This document shows positions 1-11,756 of a stretch of DNA of 64,000 bases, in pieces. The position numbers and the translations under genes were made by a program. Under the pieces are notes generated by a model. It saw only the letters and a program-made list of their open reading frames with translations. It did no database searches and had not been told where the DNA came from. The number at the start of each line of letters is the position of its first letter. Position 1 is the stretch's first letter. This stretch comes from Ascidia mentula (taxonomy: Eukaryota; Chordata; Ascidiacea; Phlebobranchia; Ascidiidae): positions 7,019,001-7,083,000 of the forward strand of contig OX387202.1 of the NCBI GenBank assembly GCA_947561715.1. The letters run 5' to 3'.

Positions 1-1614
1 TGTGGCGCAAGCGCGGATCTGAAAGAACAATAGGTCGTATTAACAAGGTCACTTGTTCCTACTATTGTTTCACGATTACTAATTTTACGGGATTGATTTT
101 TTTTCGTAAAATTAGGTCAGGCAATTAACTTGTTGAATTGATTGCATCGTGAACGTTTTAAACGATTTATGCAAGACTGTCGCCTTTTATCTCTCTGCGA
201 AAAATTCGTTTCATAGTCTTCATGCGCATATTATTGTTTGCACTTCATACAAGCCCACATACTTTTGTTTTAAATACAAGTATCTTTTCCCCTCCAGGGT
301 CCATTCTTTATTGTGTTGGAAACAAATGTGGCGTATGTTAAAGTGCATATGACACGTAAAAATAAAACATGTTAATAATCAAACTAAGAGATGTTCATAA
401 CTTTAGAACATTTTTGGCGAAAAAAGTAGCTTGATACGACGACTGGTTTCTGAGATACAGCTGATCATAGTCGCACGTTTGCCGCTGCGAACGAAATCGT
501 GCGAAAGCGAGATATTGTTGCGTGGCGTCATAGAAGGCGCTTCAGTCGTGCGCGAGTGCTGGCAGCAAGCCTTATGCATAGGAATGGAAAACATTGTAAA
601 ACTGGTTTAAGCATAATATTGCATTAAACAGGGGACAAAAAGTGAACAAGTGCAATAAACGGATTTTGATGTTAATTTAAGCTGAAGACAAATGGCCGCT
701 GTTCGACCTATTATGTCTTATTTAGTTGTGTAATAATAAAACAGTTACTGGGACAGGGTGTTCTTGTTGTTACAGCATTTATGATCGCTAACGTGATACA
801 TGAACTTTTGAAAACACGACAGAGAAAAACCGTTAGTTTAGCATTGTAGTTTTGTCCACTCACAGTTATGTCGTTTCTGCTATACCCTCTGGTCTTCCGC
901 TATTTAGGGACAAATAAGCATTTGATTCGTGACGTCACAATGACAATTTTTTGTGTGATGCAAAACCCTGTCCTGACCTTTACGGTAACGTAATCTGTGG
1001 ATTCTCCTATGTTTGAAACTATTCGATATCTGCAAACAAAGGCGCCTTCTCCTATCTGAACAATGCATTTTTTCGACGCAAGCGCCTTATGTGATGTCCT
1101 TTTCTCCTCAGCGCAAAAGGTTAACGATTTTTGGTCGCCGTTACTTTTCGTGCAGTTTTCTACATTTTTTAGTTGACGTAGAACCGTAAAACTTTAGATA
1201 TATGTTTGTTGTAGATGTACCTTTAGTTTCACGCAAAGTTGTCTTGGCCGTGTCATATGCACTTTAAAGAAGAAAAAATAGGCCTGGGTTTCAGGAACCA
1301 CTAATTGAGTGACTCATCTCATAACTTTGAACATATGTTGATTATAATACAAACGGTTTTAACGACATCCCCTTGCACCAAAAAAATGTTGCGAAGAAAG
1401 TTAGGAATTTGTTTATAGGTTATAGTTTGTTATTTTTTTAGATAGCTATATGTTTTGTGTTAATTCCAAAGGTTATGAAGCGGGTTTATTTTTACTAACA
1501 AAAGAGGCACAGAAAGTTATACTGTAGACTATGAAAAGCAAGAGTAAAACTGTTTTGATATTAATATTTCATGCAATTCGTACTATTTTCTTACATTTGT
1601 TTAGTTGTTGCAAA
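1..1614. other. 5' flank of methyltransferase copy A
   Basis: No gene is supported here. The stretch is AT-rich and matches 4127-5296 upstream of copy B. Short open frames are not conserved between the copies: a frame open at 4886-5098 is broken by a stop in the matching stretch near 848. It probably holds the promoter and 5' UTR, but no clear TATA or initiator element can be assigned. Confidence 0.6.
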
Positions 1615-2508
1615 ATGGCAAGTTATCTGTTTACGGGTGAAGACGTAACAGCTGACTATAATAGATATAGACCTCAGTACGAGGAAGAAGTTGTTAATTA
1701 TGTGATACAACAAGTTGAAAAGCAATCTGGACATAAACCAAAATTTCAAGTTATGGTTGATGTTGGTTGTGGAAACGGGCAAGCAACCAGAGGTTTTGCT
1801 CCTTATTTTGAAAAAGTTATTGCTAGTGACATCAGCGAACAGCAAATTAAACATGCAAGGAAACAAAACAAGTATGAACATGTTACATACAAGGTCGGAA
1901 AAGCTGAAGAAATTCATGTAGAAGACAATAGCGTTGATTTGCTACTGTCTGCCACAGCTGCACAATGGTTTGATTTAAAGGCGTTTTTGGCCGAAGCGTC
2001 TCGAGTTTTGAAGCAAAGTGGTATACTCGTACTGCTGGGATACACAGCACCCAAAATTGCATTATTACCAAATACGACCCCGAATTCAATGATCGATCTG
2101 AAAGAAATGTTCCCAACAAAAGTCTTAGAGGGCTTGATCGGCCAATACGTCACCGAAACCGAAGAAGTGGAAAGCCAATATTCGGGCATATACAAGAAAA
2201 TTTCTGCTGCGAGCAAGCACAGATATTCTGTAACGCAAATTTGGAGAGACTGGACCATTTCTGATGCCAAGGGTTTTGTGCGATCTTTGGGCTCTTACCC
2301 CGATTACATGAATAAAAGGAAAAGTGAGGTACAAACCGCAAGAGGCATTTTAACTGATCTTGATGTCAAAAATATAGATCCAGCAGAAATATTGGCAGAA
2401 AACCTGAAAAAAGCACTATCCTTGAATGATCAAAATGATGACCCCATTTCGTTAGAGGCTCATTTTGAAATATTCACGGTCGTGTTCACAGGTCTTATAA
2501 AGCAATAG
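1615..2508 (+). CDS. Class I SAM-dependent methyltransferase, copy A
   Basis: Predicted 297-residue, single-exon methyltransferase, probably cytosolic. SAM-binding motif I is VDVGCGNG near residues 48-55. It is followed by the acidic end of the second strand (VIASD), and the later DLLLSATAAQWFD segment fits the post-I/motif IV region of the Methyltransf_11/25 family. The N-terminal YNRYRPQY block is typical of animal and Dictyostelium 'putative methyltransferase' proteins of unknown substrate. The ATG at 1615 was chosen over one at 1531 because only the protein from here on is shared with copy B; the upstream frame differs by a 4-base indel. An AATAAA signal lies at 2552-2557. The substrate cannot be told from sequence. 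The absence of introns, unlike the other genes here, may indicate a retrocopy origin before the duplication. Confidence 0.9.
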   Translation: MASYLFTGEDVTADYNRYRPQYEEEVVNYVIQQVEKQSGHKPKFQVMVDVGCGNGQATRGFAPYFEKVIASDISEQQIKHARKQNKYEHVTYKVGKAEEIHVEDNSVDLLLSATAAQWFDLKAFLAEASRVLKQSGILVLLGYTAPKIALLPNTTPNSMIDLKEMFPTKVLEGLIGQYVTETEEVESQYSGIYKKISAASKHRYSVTQIWRDWTISDAKGFVRSLGSYPDYMNKRKSEVQTARGILTDLDVKNIDPAEILAENLKKALSLNDQNDDPISLEAHFEIFTVVFTGLIKQ

Positions 2509-3776
2509 CAATATTGTACAGTACATCGCAATATTTCGTTATTTGCGTGTCAATAAACCTAATTATCCGGAACTAAGTTAACAAATATTACGGACATATT
2601 CAATGAAAAGAAAGACAAGTGTCTGCCAGTGCACTGTTTTTTTTAAAGAATAAAGTGCTGTTCGTCGGTCGCACTATCGCTATCATAGCGGAATGGTGAT
2701 AAAGAATACGCAACGGTGCAATCCTTGTAGTCCTTTCGCACCCTTGGTTATCAGCCAGACCGACGTTTTCCAACCTTTCTGTGACGGTTACGTATCACTT
2801 GGAGGTAACGCAACGTCACCGGTACCACCAAGTCCCATTCAAATTTCGATCAGATGTCTGCTTGATTTTCTGAATCGAATAACATAAATGCAACAACGAA
2901 CGCTGTTTAATTCAAAGTGCGATCTGTATTTTTACTCACGCCAGCCGATCGATTTAAGCAGATCTTTTACTCATTGCAATTGATTTCATATTTAGGAAAA
3001 GACTTCCACTCTATGATTTTATATTTGGATTGCCGAAAAACCTCGTGGTGACTGCAGTAACCCCTGAGGTATAAGCGAAGTATAACAAATAATGGAAAAC
3101 ATTTATTGTATTGCCTTTAAAGTATCGTTAGCCTGAATATCAATGAGCTTTTCTTGTTCCACACATCTCATAGGTAAACTGGATCGATCGGGAAGGATGA
3201 AAAATTAAGGTTCAGCCGAAAAATATTTCAAAAACTCAGCGTTTAGCAATTACTATTATTAATACGAGGTTACAGATTATTTCTTCGTCACATTGACCGG
3301 AGCATCCGCTTTCAAAATTCATTTCTCACTTTCAAACAAATGTCGGAAGATTGGAAGTAAACTGCACCTTAATGCTGTCGGGTTTTTGAATTGAGAGGTT
3401 CACGTGGGGTTGATGACATTAAAATTGTCCGAAACATCAGCTAAGTTTGCCAGATCTTTTGGGATATCAGCTTTTAACAGACCAACATATTTGAAGGTAG
3501 CACCTAAAAACAAACGGTGATTATATGTGTGAGACAAATCACAAACTCGACGTCACATGAGCATGGGCTTGAAATCCATACCTATTTCAGCTGAAACCAC
3601 GTCTGCCGGTCATCCGACCAATTATTATGACATGTTTTCCAAAATTTGACGCACACCAGGTTAAATGCAATTAGCGATATCTGCGGATTCGTCATGTTAA
3701 GTTGAAAACACCAGCAGAAATTTTTAATTTTTGGACGTCGCGGCGCGTAAGAGAGGTAGCATTGTAGAACGTATGT
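2509..3776. other. 3' flank of copy A, non-coding
   Basis: This holds the polyadenylation signal (2552-2557) and then duplicated flank shared with 6191-6883. No coding region is supported; short frames here are not kept between the two copies. Confidence 0.55.
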
Positions 3777-4014
3777 CAGTAATTCCCAACCTTTTTGTGG
3801 TTGCGTAACGCTTGGAGGTAAAACAATTTCAACGCGTACCACCTAGTTGGATGTTACTAATTAACCTAGGGGATGAAGCAACTAACATTTCGGGATCACT
3901 TACGGTTTTTTAAATTCGAACTATATTCGCAAATTACGGAAAGGTGCTCGCGTTCCACCTGGAATGCCGTCGCCTACCACTAGTGGTACGCATACTATCG
4001 GTTGGGAAACACTG
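3777..4014 (+). mobile_element. hAT-type MITE, copy 1
   Basis: A 238-bp non-coding element. Its ends are inverted: cagtaattcccaacc on the left and ggttgggaaacactg on the right. The flanks are acgtatgt and acgtacat, an imperfect 8-bp target duplication. It is the same family as the copies at 7322, 20873 and 22763. It lies in the left duplication unit only. Confidence 0.85.
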
Positions 4015-5296
4015 ACGTACATGTTACCATGAATTGATTTATCAAGTTTGTTTATTGCACGAATACACACACAAAGCGTATCTGAAACACGTGATGCGGG
4101 TGGCTAGACAACGTGTGTCATTGTCGTGTGGCGCAAGCGCGGATCTGAAAGAACAATAGGTTGTATTTACAAGGTCACTTGTTCCTTCTATTGTTTCACG
4201 ATTACTAATTTTACGGGATAGATTTTTTTCGTAAAATTAGGTCAGACAATTAACTTGTTGAATTGATTGCATCGTAAACGTTTTAAACGATTTATGTAAG
4301 ACTATCGCCTTTTGTCTCTCTGCGAAAAATTCGTTTCATAGTCTTCATGCGCATATTATTGTTTGCACTTCATACAAGCCCACATACTTTTGTTTTAAAT
4401 ACAAGTATCTTTTCCCCTCCAGGGTCCATTCTTTATTGTGTTGGAAACATATGTGGCGTATGTTAAAGTGCATATGACACGTAAAAATAAAACATGTTAA
4501 TAATCAAACTAAGATATGTTCATAACTTTAGAACATTTTTGGCGAATAAAGTAGCTTGATACGACGACTGGTTTCTGAGATACAGCTGATCAAAGTCGCA
4601 CGTTTGCGAAAGCGAGATATTGTTGCGTGGCGTCAAAGAAGGCGCTTCAGTCGTGCGCGAGTGCTGGCAGCAAACCTTATGCATAGGAATGGAAAACATT
4701 GTAAAACTGGTTTAAGCATAATATTGCATTAAACAGGGGACAAAACGTGAACAAGTGCAATAAACGGATTTTGATGTTAATTTAAGCTGAAGACAGATGG
4801 CCGCTGTTCGACCTATTATGTCTTATTTAGTTGTGTAATAATAAAACAGTTACTGGGACAGGGTGTTCTTGTTGTTACAGCATTTATGATCGCTAACGTG
4901 ATACATGAACTTTTGAAAACACGACAGAGACAAACCGTTAGTTTAGCATTGTCGTTTTGTCCACTCACAGTTATGTCGTTTCTCCTATACCCTCTGGTCT
5001 TCCGCTATTTAGGGACAAATAAGCATTTGATTCGTGACGTCACAATGACAATTTTTTGTGTGATGCAAAACCCTGTCCTGACCTTTAAGGTAACGTAATC
5101 TGTGGATTCTCCTATGTTTGAAACTATTCGATATCTGCAAACAAAGGCGCCTTCTCCTTATCTAAAGAAAAAATAGGACTTGGTTTCAGGAACCACTAAT
5201 TGAGTGATTCATCTCATAACTTTGAACATGTTTTGATATTAAGATTTAATGCAATTCGTACTATTTTCTTACATTTGTTTAGTTGTTGCAACTAAA

Positions 5297-6190
5297 ATGG
5301 CAAGTTATCTCTTTACGGGTGAAGACCTAACAGCTGACTATAATAGATATAGACCTCAGTACGAGGAAGAAGTTGTTAATTATGTGATACAACAAGTTGA
5401 AAAGCAATCTGGACATAAACCGAAATTTCAAGTTATGGTTGATGTTGGTTGTGGAAACGGGCAAGCAACCAGAGGTTTTGCTCCTTATTTTGAAAAAGTT
5501 ATTGCTAGTGACGTCAGCGAGCAGCAAATTAAACATGCAAGAAAACAAAACAAGTATGAACATGTTACATACGAGGTCGGAAAAGCTGAAGAAATTCATG
5601 TAGAAGACAATAGCGTTGATTTGCTACTGTCTGCCACAGCTGCACAATGGTTTGATTTAAAGGCGTTTTTGGCCGAAGCGTCTCGAGTTTTGAAGCAAAG
5701 TGGTATACTCGTACTGCTGGGGTACACAGCACCCAAAATTGCATTGTTACCAAATACGACCCCGAATTCAATGATCGATCTGAAAGAAATGTTCCCAACA
5801 AAAGTCATAGAGGGCTTGATCGGCCAATACGTCACCGAAACCGAAGAAGTGGAAAGCCAATATTCGGGCATATACAAGAAAATTTCTGCTGCGAGCAAGC
5901 ACAGATCTTCTGTAACGCAAATTTGGAGAGATTGGACCATTTCTGATGCAAAGGGTTTTGTGCGATCTTTGGGCTCTTACCCCGATTACATGAATAAAAG
6001 AAAAAGTGAGCTACAAACCGCAAGAGGCATTTTAACTGATCTTGATGTCAAAAATGTAGATCCAGCAGAAATATTGGCAGAAAACCTGAAAAAAGCACTA
6101 TCCTTGAATGATCAAAATGATGACACCATTTCGTTAGAGGCTCATTTTGAAATATTCACGGTCGTGTTCACAGGTCTTATAAAGCAATAG
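5297..6190 (+). CDS. Class I SAM-dependent methyltransferase, copy B
   Basis: A 297-residue, single-exon duplicate of the gene at 1615-2508. I count eight amino-acid differences: V11L, an I/V change after VIASD, K to E before VGKAEE, L/I in KV(L/I)EG, Y/S in HR(Y/S)SV, V/L, I/V, and P/T near the C-terminus. All motifs, including VDVGCGNG, are kept and the frame is intact, so both copies look functional or only recently duplicated. AATAAA follows at 6236-6241. The upstream region is shorter than in copy A because of two deletions of about 200 bp, so the two genes could be expressed differently (inference). The likely role is small-molecule or protein methylation; the substrate is unknown. Confidence 0.9.
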   Translation: MASYLFTGEDLTADYNRYRPQYEEEVVNYVIQQVEKQSGHKPKFQVMVDVGCGNGQATRGFAPYFEKVIASDVSEQQIKHARKQNKYEHVTYEVGKAEEIHVEDNSVDLLLSATAAQWFDLKAFLAEASRVLKQSGILVLLGYTAPKIALLPNTTPNSMIDLKEMFPTKVIEGLIGQYVTETEEVESQYSGIYKKISAASKHRSSVTQIWRDWTISDAKGFVRSLGSYPDYMNKRKSELQTARGILTDLDVKNVDPAEILAENLKKALSLNDQNDDTISLEAHFEIFTVVFTGLIKQ

Positions 6191-7321
6191 GAATATTGTA
6201 CATTACACATCGCAATATTTCGTTATTTACGTGCCAATAAACCTAATTATCCGGAACTAAGGTAACAAATATTACGGACGTATTCAATGAAAAGAAAGAC
6301 AAGTGTCTGCCAGTGCAGTGCTTTTTTAAGAATTTAAAAGAATAAAGTGCTGTTCGTGGGTCGCACTATCGCTATCATATCGGGATGGTGATAAAGAATA
6401 CGCAACGTTGCAATCCTTGTGGTCTGTTCGCACCCTTGGTTATCAGACAGACTGACGTTTCCCAACCTTTCTGTGTTTTCCCAACGCAACGTGACCGGTA
6501 CCACGAAGTCCCATTCAATTTTCGATCAGATGTCTGTTTGATTTTTTAAATCGAATAACATAAATGCAACAACGAACGCTGTTTAATTCAATCTGTAATT
6601 TTTACTTACGCCAGGCGATCGATTTTAAGCAGGCCTTTGCTCACTTGAATTCATTATCAGGAAAACCAAGCCGACTCCCACTCTATGATTTTATATTTGG
6701 CTTGCATGAGCTTGAAATTCATTCCCATTATAGCTGGAACCACGTCTGCCGTTCATCCGACCAAGTATTATGACATGTTTACAAAATTTGTCGCACACCA
6801 GGATATATACAATTAGCGAAATCTGTGGATTCGTCACGTTAAGTTGAAAACACCAGCAGAAATTTTCACTTTTAGACGTCGCGGCGCTTTACAGTGTTGT
6901 TAAGAGACGTACCAAAATTTTTCGGCGCTGGTGTGGCGACCTCTTTTGGTACACCGCTTCTCTTTCATCAATACGTAGTAGCTTTTGTACCAGACCAAGC
7001 TGAAGAATATACGGCAAGCGACACGATACCTTGCGGACAAAGTAAGCAATACTTTGTGAGCACTACAAATTATCTGACAAAAAAAACGGACTGAACCTGC
7101 TACAACATGGAGGTGCTCGCGTGTCTGGAATGCTTCTTGTTTTGATTTGGCATTTTGGTTTCTTGGCTAATTATGTCTCCTTCATTATTATTAATTGCCT
7201 CTCATGCAAGTTGCACAGTTAGAAATTGTCGATTACCCTTGATTACATGATTTAAGGATATTCGCTCCTGGCATATTTTTGTTTTGTTGTCGTAAACCTT
7301 TTTTATTTTATTTACCTAGAT
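6191..7321. other. 3' flank of copy B and unassigned spacer
   Basis: Up to about 6883 this matches the 3' flank of copy A, with gaps. From 6884 to 7321 I see no gene or repeat. The open frame 6894-7094 has no recognisable motif and was not called. Confidence 0.5.
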
Positions 7322-7573
7322 CAGTGATTCCCAACCTTTTCGTGGTTACGTACCACTTGCGGGTAAAATAATTTCGACGCGTACCACCTAGTTGAGTGTT
7401 ACAAAGTAACCTATATGGGATAAAGTAACAAACATTTTGATCTGTTTTTAATTTTTTAAAATGATTTCCTAAATTTGAACTATATCAGCAAATTACGGAA
7501 AAGTACTCGCGTCCCACCTGGAATTCCGTCGCGTACCACTGGTGGGACGCATACCACCGGTTGGGAAACACAG
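7322..7573 (+). mobile_element. hAT-type MITE, copy 2, with perfect 8-bp TSD
   Basis: A 252-bp element running from cagtgattcccaacc to ggttgggaaacacag. It is flanked on both sides by acctagat (7314-7321 and 7574-7581), a perfect 8-bp target-site duplication diagnostic of the hAT superfamily. No coding capacity. Confidence 0.95.
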
Positions 7574-7827
7574 ACCTAGATGACTGTTAGCAAAACCACG
7601 TTTTGTCGTAACTATTACAATTTCTCGCATATCTGGTGCTGACTGATAAAAAAGGCTTCCATTGTCCTTCTGTCACTATCACCCTTAAAAACAATCAATT
7701 CTACTCCTTCAATCTGTGTGAATATATTTTGATTGTGTTTTCAGAGTAAACCAACTGAAAATAAAATTAAAACAAAGGACGAATGACGACCAAAGTTAAC
7801 CATTATTTCTCGGTTTTTGATGCAAAA

Positions 7828-10800
7828 CTATGCAGAACCCATGCATTCCAGGGATCCGAGAGTAAACCAGCCCGCTTCCCCAGTTTCACCGGCATCCCCA
7901 AACATAAGTTTGGTCACCGGTAACTTGGTTTTATCAGTAAGGAATCCCTCATCAAAAGTTTCCGGTGCAGAATTTTTGTCACAATTGCACAGAGTGCCTG
8001 ACTTATCACAAGTTCCTGCAATAGTGTAGTAAGATGTTTAATAAACGATTTTTATCAATTTTTTGGATGTTTGATGAAGCGAATACAAAATTATCGTAAC
8101 TTCTTATTTGAATAGTGGAAATAGAAATCGTACAAATAACATCTTAAAATGTATGCATTTAGTCATAGGGTCTCCAACCGTTGCGTAGTTATTTGCAACC
8201 GGTCCCAACAGAGGCAACAAGTTTTTGGCCATAAACACCAATGCCCACGGCAACAAAGACACTTTGTACACTTAATTAATTCAGCCGCAAACAACAGCTT
8301 ATGCCAAGGTTGCCCTTGATAAAGCGTTGTGTTAAATTAGGTTCGTAAGGTTCGTTCTTTCGACATTTCTAATAATGTTGTTCATTATCAGTTATCCGCT
8401 ACATACCTTCGTACAAAAATTGCCTGTCTTAAACAAGTCCGTTGTGCAAAAAAGTTGCGGACCTCTGCATTAAGTGACGGAAGTATAAATTTAAATAATA
8501 ATTGCACCGTGATTTTAAAAGTTTTTAGGCTAAATATCGGGACTCTTCATTCGCGTTTAAATTGCAATTGTAATGTTCATTTATATTTCACTATTTTGAC
8601 AATATGTGAGCCAATTGTAAGCCTTTGCATGCTATATTACATCTGATTAATGTGAATATAAAGAAAGCTGTGAGTGGACCCAACTCTAAAAATCCTAAAA
8701 TCCTGTAAAACCGTTTCGGGTGCCTTAGGATCTTATAAAAATTGTCAATTGCTTTGACCAATGCCGTGTTTGTGTAAACCTTTTAAATATGAAGCGACTA
8801 CACAATATAGACTGTGACGTTTTTGTGTCTGAATAATATTGTGTCTATCTGTGGAGTGTTTTTTTGTTACCGGGTAATGATGAAAATAAACTGAATTGAA
8901 TTGAATAAGAAACTATTACAACGCCTATACGCACGACGTCGTTACTTTTATATTTTACTTTGTCATAGAAATATAAAGATTATCAGGGCGGGTAATTTGC
9001 TGCATTGGTCAAGCGACCCATATACCAGGATATTCTGGGTTGAAACCCCGGTGTGGTCAAAAAATATATAGATTGTCGGTGCTATTTGTGTCCGCTTCAC
9101 CCACAAAAAAATATGGAGTACCTGTTTCACCACATGCACAGTAGTTGTCTCTTCTAGACGTCGCCCCACCCCAATATCTCATCGTTTCGCCGTCACGTGA
9201 CACCCAAGCGCCATGTTGGTTCGCAAGCAAAACGCTAGCGAGGCAGCGATACTAGAAAACGTAACATCGAAACGTCTGAGGAATCGAAGGCCACGTGTGC
9301 CTTTTGTAACAAAAAATGAGAAACATGCCTTACTTTGATAAACTGGCGGCAATTGTTGGAAGCACGGGTTAGAGATACAATCTGATCCATGTTAACGTTG
9401 TATTTTACCGGACGTTTGTGGCACTGGATTTGCTCGCAGGAAACTCTTCCTTCGGATAGAGTGTCATGGCGGATTGAGGTAACGGCTGAAAACAAGGTGC
9501 TGTTTTTACTTGTAGGACTAAAACCTCGTAAAAGTTGTATTAAAATGTTTTAAATGTGAAAACACAAAATGATTACGCACTTTGCCAAATATTCTTGCAA
9601 TTAAAAGTAAATACTGATTGCCAGTATGCAAGAGAGTCCCTTTGTTTTCCTACGATCGTTTGCACGAAGTTTATTGTGGATACACATTGATTTTGCTGTT
9701 TGTCAATTATTACTTCACAGTTAAATGTTGAATGTGCTTCAGGCACAGGTGACTACAGCAAAACTGCATATGTGTTATGCCTTTATTTGGGTCTCGTGTC
9801 ATCTGGAATATTATTTATAAGTATTTGCTGACCCCTATGTAGCTAACATTTTATCTGCAATGACGGTAGGACTGACTTCTTGTAACCCTCATCAAGTCCA
9901 ACAAATGGATCCCAGCATGAAATTGCTTTTTCAATAATTTTGCCTTTAGCGTTGAAAAAACGCGTCCAGATTAAAACGTGAGGTCGATATAGCATTTTAC
10001 TTTGGATTTATCATCTTTACAACGAAAAAAGTAACTCAATTTGCAACCTTTCCTATTCTTGGGAATTTTTGGCGTAACAACAGTCAACTGCCACCATTAT
10101 GATCTTTCTATGTTCATAAATATCACGATAAAGAGTGGGTTCCAATAAAACTGGATCTCTTAAGGGGACAGAATCCCCTGTTGTTGCACTGCCCTAAAAC
10201 CCACGACAGCAAAGCCGATAGAAAATGTTTCAAACAAAGTGTTTGTTTTGTTTTTTTCAAAAAATAGTAAAAACAAACATAGTTCTTACCTGTTTCACCG
10301 CTAAAATCACAATGTACATAGAAAGGTTGAACACGATCTGGATCAGGTGAAATGAGATATGTTCCAGAATAATCCGGACTTATGTCGTAACACGCACGTG
10401 GAACATCTAAACCGTATAATGTCGCTGAATACTGCTTTTCTGGAAAATTTTATCGTGTCGACGTTTCTCGTTTTTTCACTTCTTCTTTTCTATTGTAGCG
10501 TTTTTTCTTTGTTTATATGCCACAATATTGTCCACATTGTCCACACATTGCTTGATGCGCATTTCATACCTCCTGATGAAGACTGCTGCATAACAGCCGA
10601 AACATGGATACAATAAAATTTGCCAGAATAGCAGTATTCAGCAATAAAACATGCCTGGTAGCGTCAATGACCGTACAATATCGTTTGCCCACCGTGTAAC
10701 AAATACTAAAAAGTGTAGTTTGAATTTACCAATTGAGCAGAATCCCCCATATCCACAACGCACACATTTGTGAGGATGCCTTACGTCGCACTGACAACCG

Positions 10801-11756
10801 CCTATATCCCAATTACAACACGCGCAATCATTTCGGCTGTGGTTGAAGTAACAACGACAGCCGGAAAGTGTATTGGTCCACTTGTTCTTGACGCCTGCAG
10901 AAAAAAACAAATGCAAAAAAGTTCAGGACAAGAAAAAAAACATTCGCTCCAAAGCTTCATCTCTATCAAAACAAGAATTACCGGAAAATCGTCTGAGAAC
11001 TTTCAATTCATCTCGGAGTTTTTGCATTTCCGCCAAGTCGCAGTCTGCACCTGCTGCTCCTGGGTCACCCTATGCAAATATTGACTCGCGACTGAATCGT
11101 GTTAGAAATGATCAGAATAATTTCAGTTTAGGGTAATGATTTCAACGGCCCACCAATGTTTGTGTTCGATTAGTTTGTACTGCACACAATTAATATTGCC
11201 TGGGGCCGTTAGCAAGGCGGCGTAACTTTCTGGAGACAAGCTGTTCTAATGAATATACTTCTACAGTTGGTGGTGCACGTTTTTTGACAAACTGATTGCA
11301 CAACAACAACTTTAATGGAACTAGCTTTGGCGAGACACTTCTCGCTTTATCAGGTGCGACAAATGGCTAACAAATATTACACAATTTAAACACAGCATTG
11401 TCCACTTATTGCCATAAAAGCACCAATATACATTACATTATGTCTGGTAGCAGTAATATCTATGTACATCATCCGCCAACCTTGTTTCCTATCCCAGGGG
11501 GACCTTGTGGTCCAGTTGGTCCAGGTGGTCCAATAGGTCCAGCTTTGCCTGGCCTGCCTGTGCGGCCTTGTGTGCCCCTTGTGTTTGCTTCAGTAGTCGT
11601 TACGTTGTGGTAACTTGCTGGTCCATCAGATCCGTAGATGTGGTTTATGGTATAACTTGAACATTTACTTTCCCTGTTTCCCTTACTGGTCTCCAACAAC
11701 AACATAAACAGCAGAAACTTTGTAATCTTTCTAAAGGCGCTGATTTTCCCGGCCAT
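7828..11756 (-). CDS. Secreted collagen-like protein with fibrinogen/CNTNAP-like C-terminal domain
   Basis: Seven exons in consistent phase give 371 residues: 11756-11481, 11069-10982, 10894-10730, 10406-10290, 9485-9334, 9251-9122 and 8015-7828 (TAG). Order of parts: hydrophobic signal peptide (about 12-22); short Gly-X-Y stretch (GRPGKAGPIGPPGPTGPQG) continuing into exon 2 as GDPGAAGAD; a short helical neck (LRDELKVLRR); a Cys-rich module rich in Cys pairs (exon 3); then a globular domain. The globular domain has RACYDI and VHCDF, a conserved QI-SLTRAS-C-QFIK block, WVSRDGETMRYWGGA and a CDKSG-LPVTK tail. This resembles the fibrinogen-like region of contactin-associated proteins and fibrillar-collagen propeptides. 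The protein is probably an oligomeric extracellular or ficolin-like molecule. No lectin activity can be proven from sequence. Confidence 0.85.
8995..9062 (+). repeat. tRNA-like (SINE-type) fragment in intron
   Basis: The stretch reads ggcgggtaatttgctgc, then attggtcaagcg (A-box/D-arm like), and ends with gggttgaaacccc, which resembles a B box. It lies in the last intron of the collagen-like gene. There is no complete cloverleaf that I can fold, so it is either a tRNA-derived SINE piece or chance. Confidence 0.3.
10422..10646. repeat. Intronic inverted repeat with ribozyme-like core look-alike
   Basis: The stretch gctgaatactgc at about 10425 is matched by its reverse complement gcagtattcagc near 10632. 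Arms are about 27 bp, allowing mismatches. Between them lies CTGATGAAGAC...GCCGAAAC (about 10568-10600), which resembles a hammerhead core but has no proper cleavage triplet. The left arm overlaps the acceptor side of exon 4 of the collagen-like gene. Confidence 0.5.

Larger units (their letters stand above)
1..6883. repeat. Tandem segmental duplication, about 4.1-kb offset
   Basis: The sequence opening the window (tgtggcgcaagcgcggatct) recurs at 4127. From there the order is preserved through the upstream region, the methyltransferase CDS and its 3' flank; the segment around 3565-3740 matches around 6705-6880. The right copy is shorter: it lacks about 200 bp matching 1060-1265 and about 215 bp matching 1335-1550. 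The left copy also carries an hAT MITE at 3777-4014 that the right copy does not. The left copy starts at the window edge, so the true duplication boundary may lie outside. Confidence 0.93.

Noticed and set aside
1591..2341. Several open frames antisense to the methyltransferase gene
   Set aside because: Shadows of a conserved coding sequence; they repeat in the duplicate only because the coding strand is conserved.
10566..10620. Hammerhead look-alike CTGATGAAGAC...GCCGAAAC in the collagen-like gene intron
   Set aside because: Extra A after the CTGATGA box and no acceptable NUH cleavage triplet (GAAACATG) with stem I pairing; at best a decayed copy.
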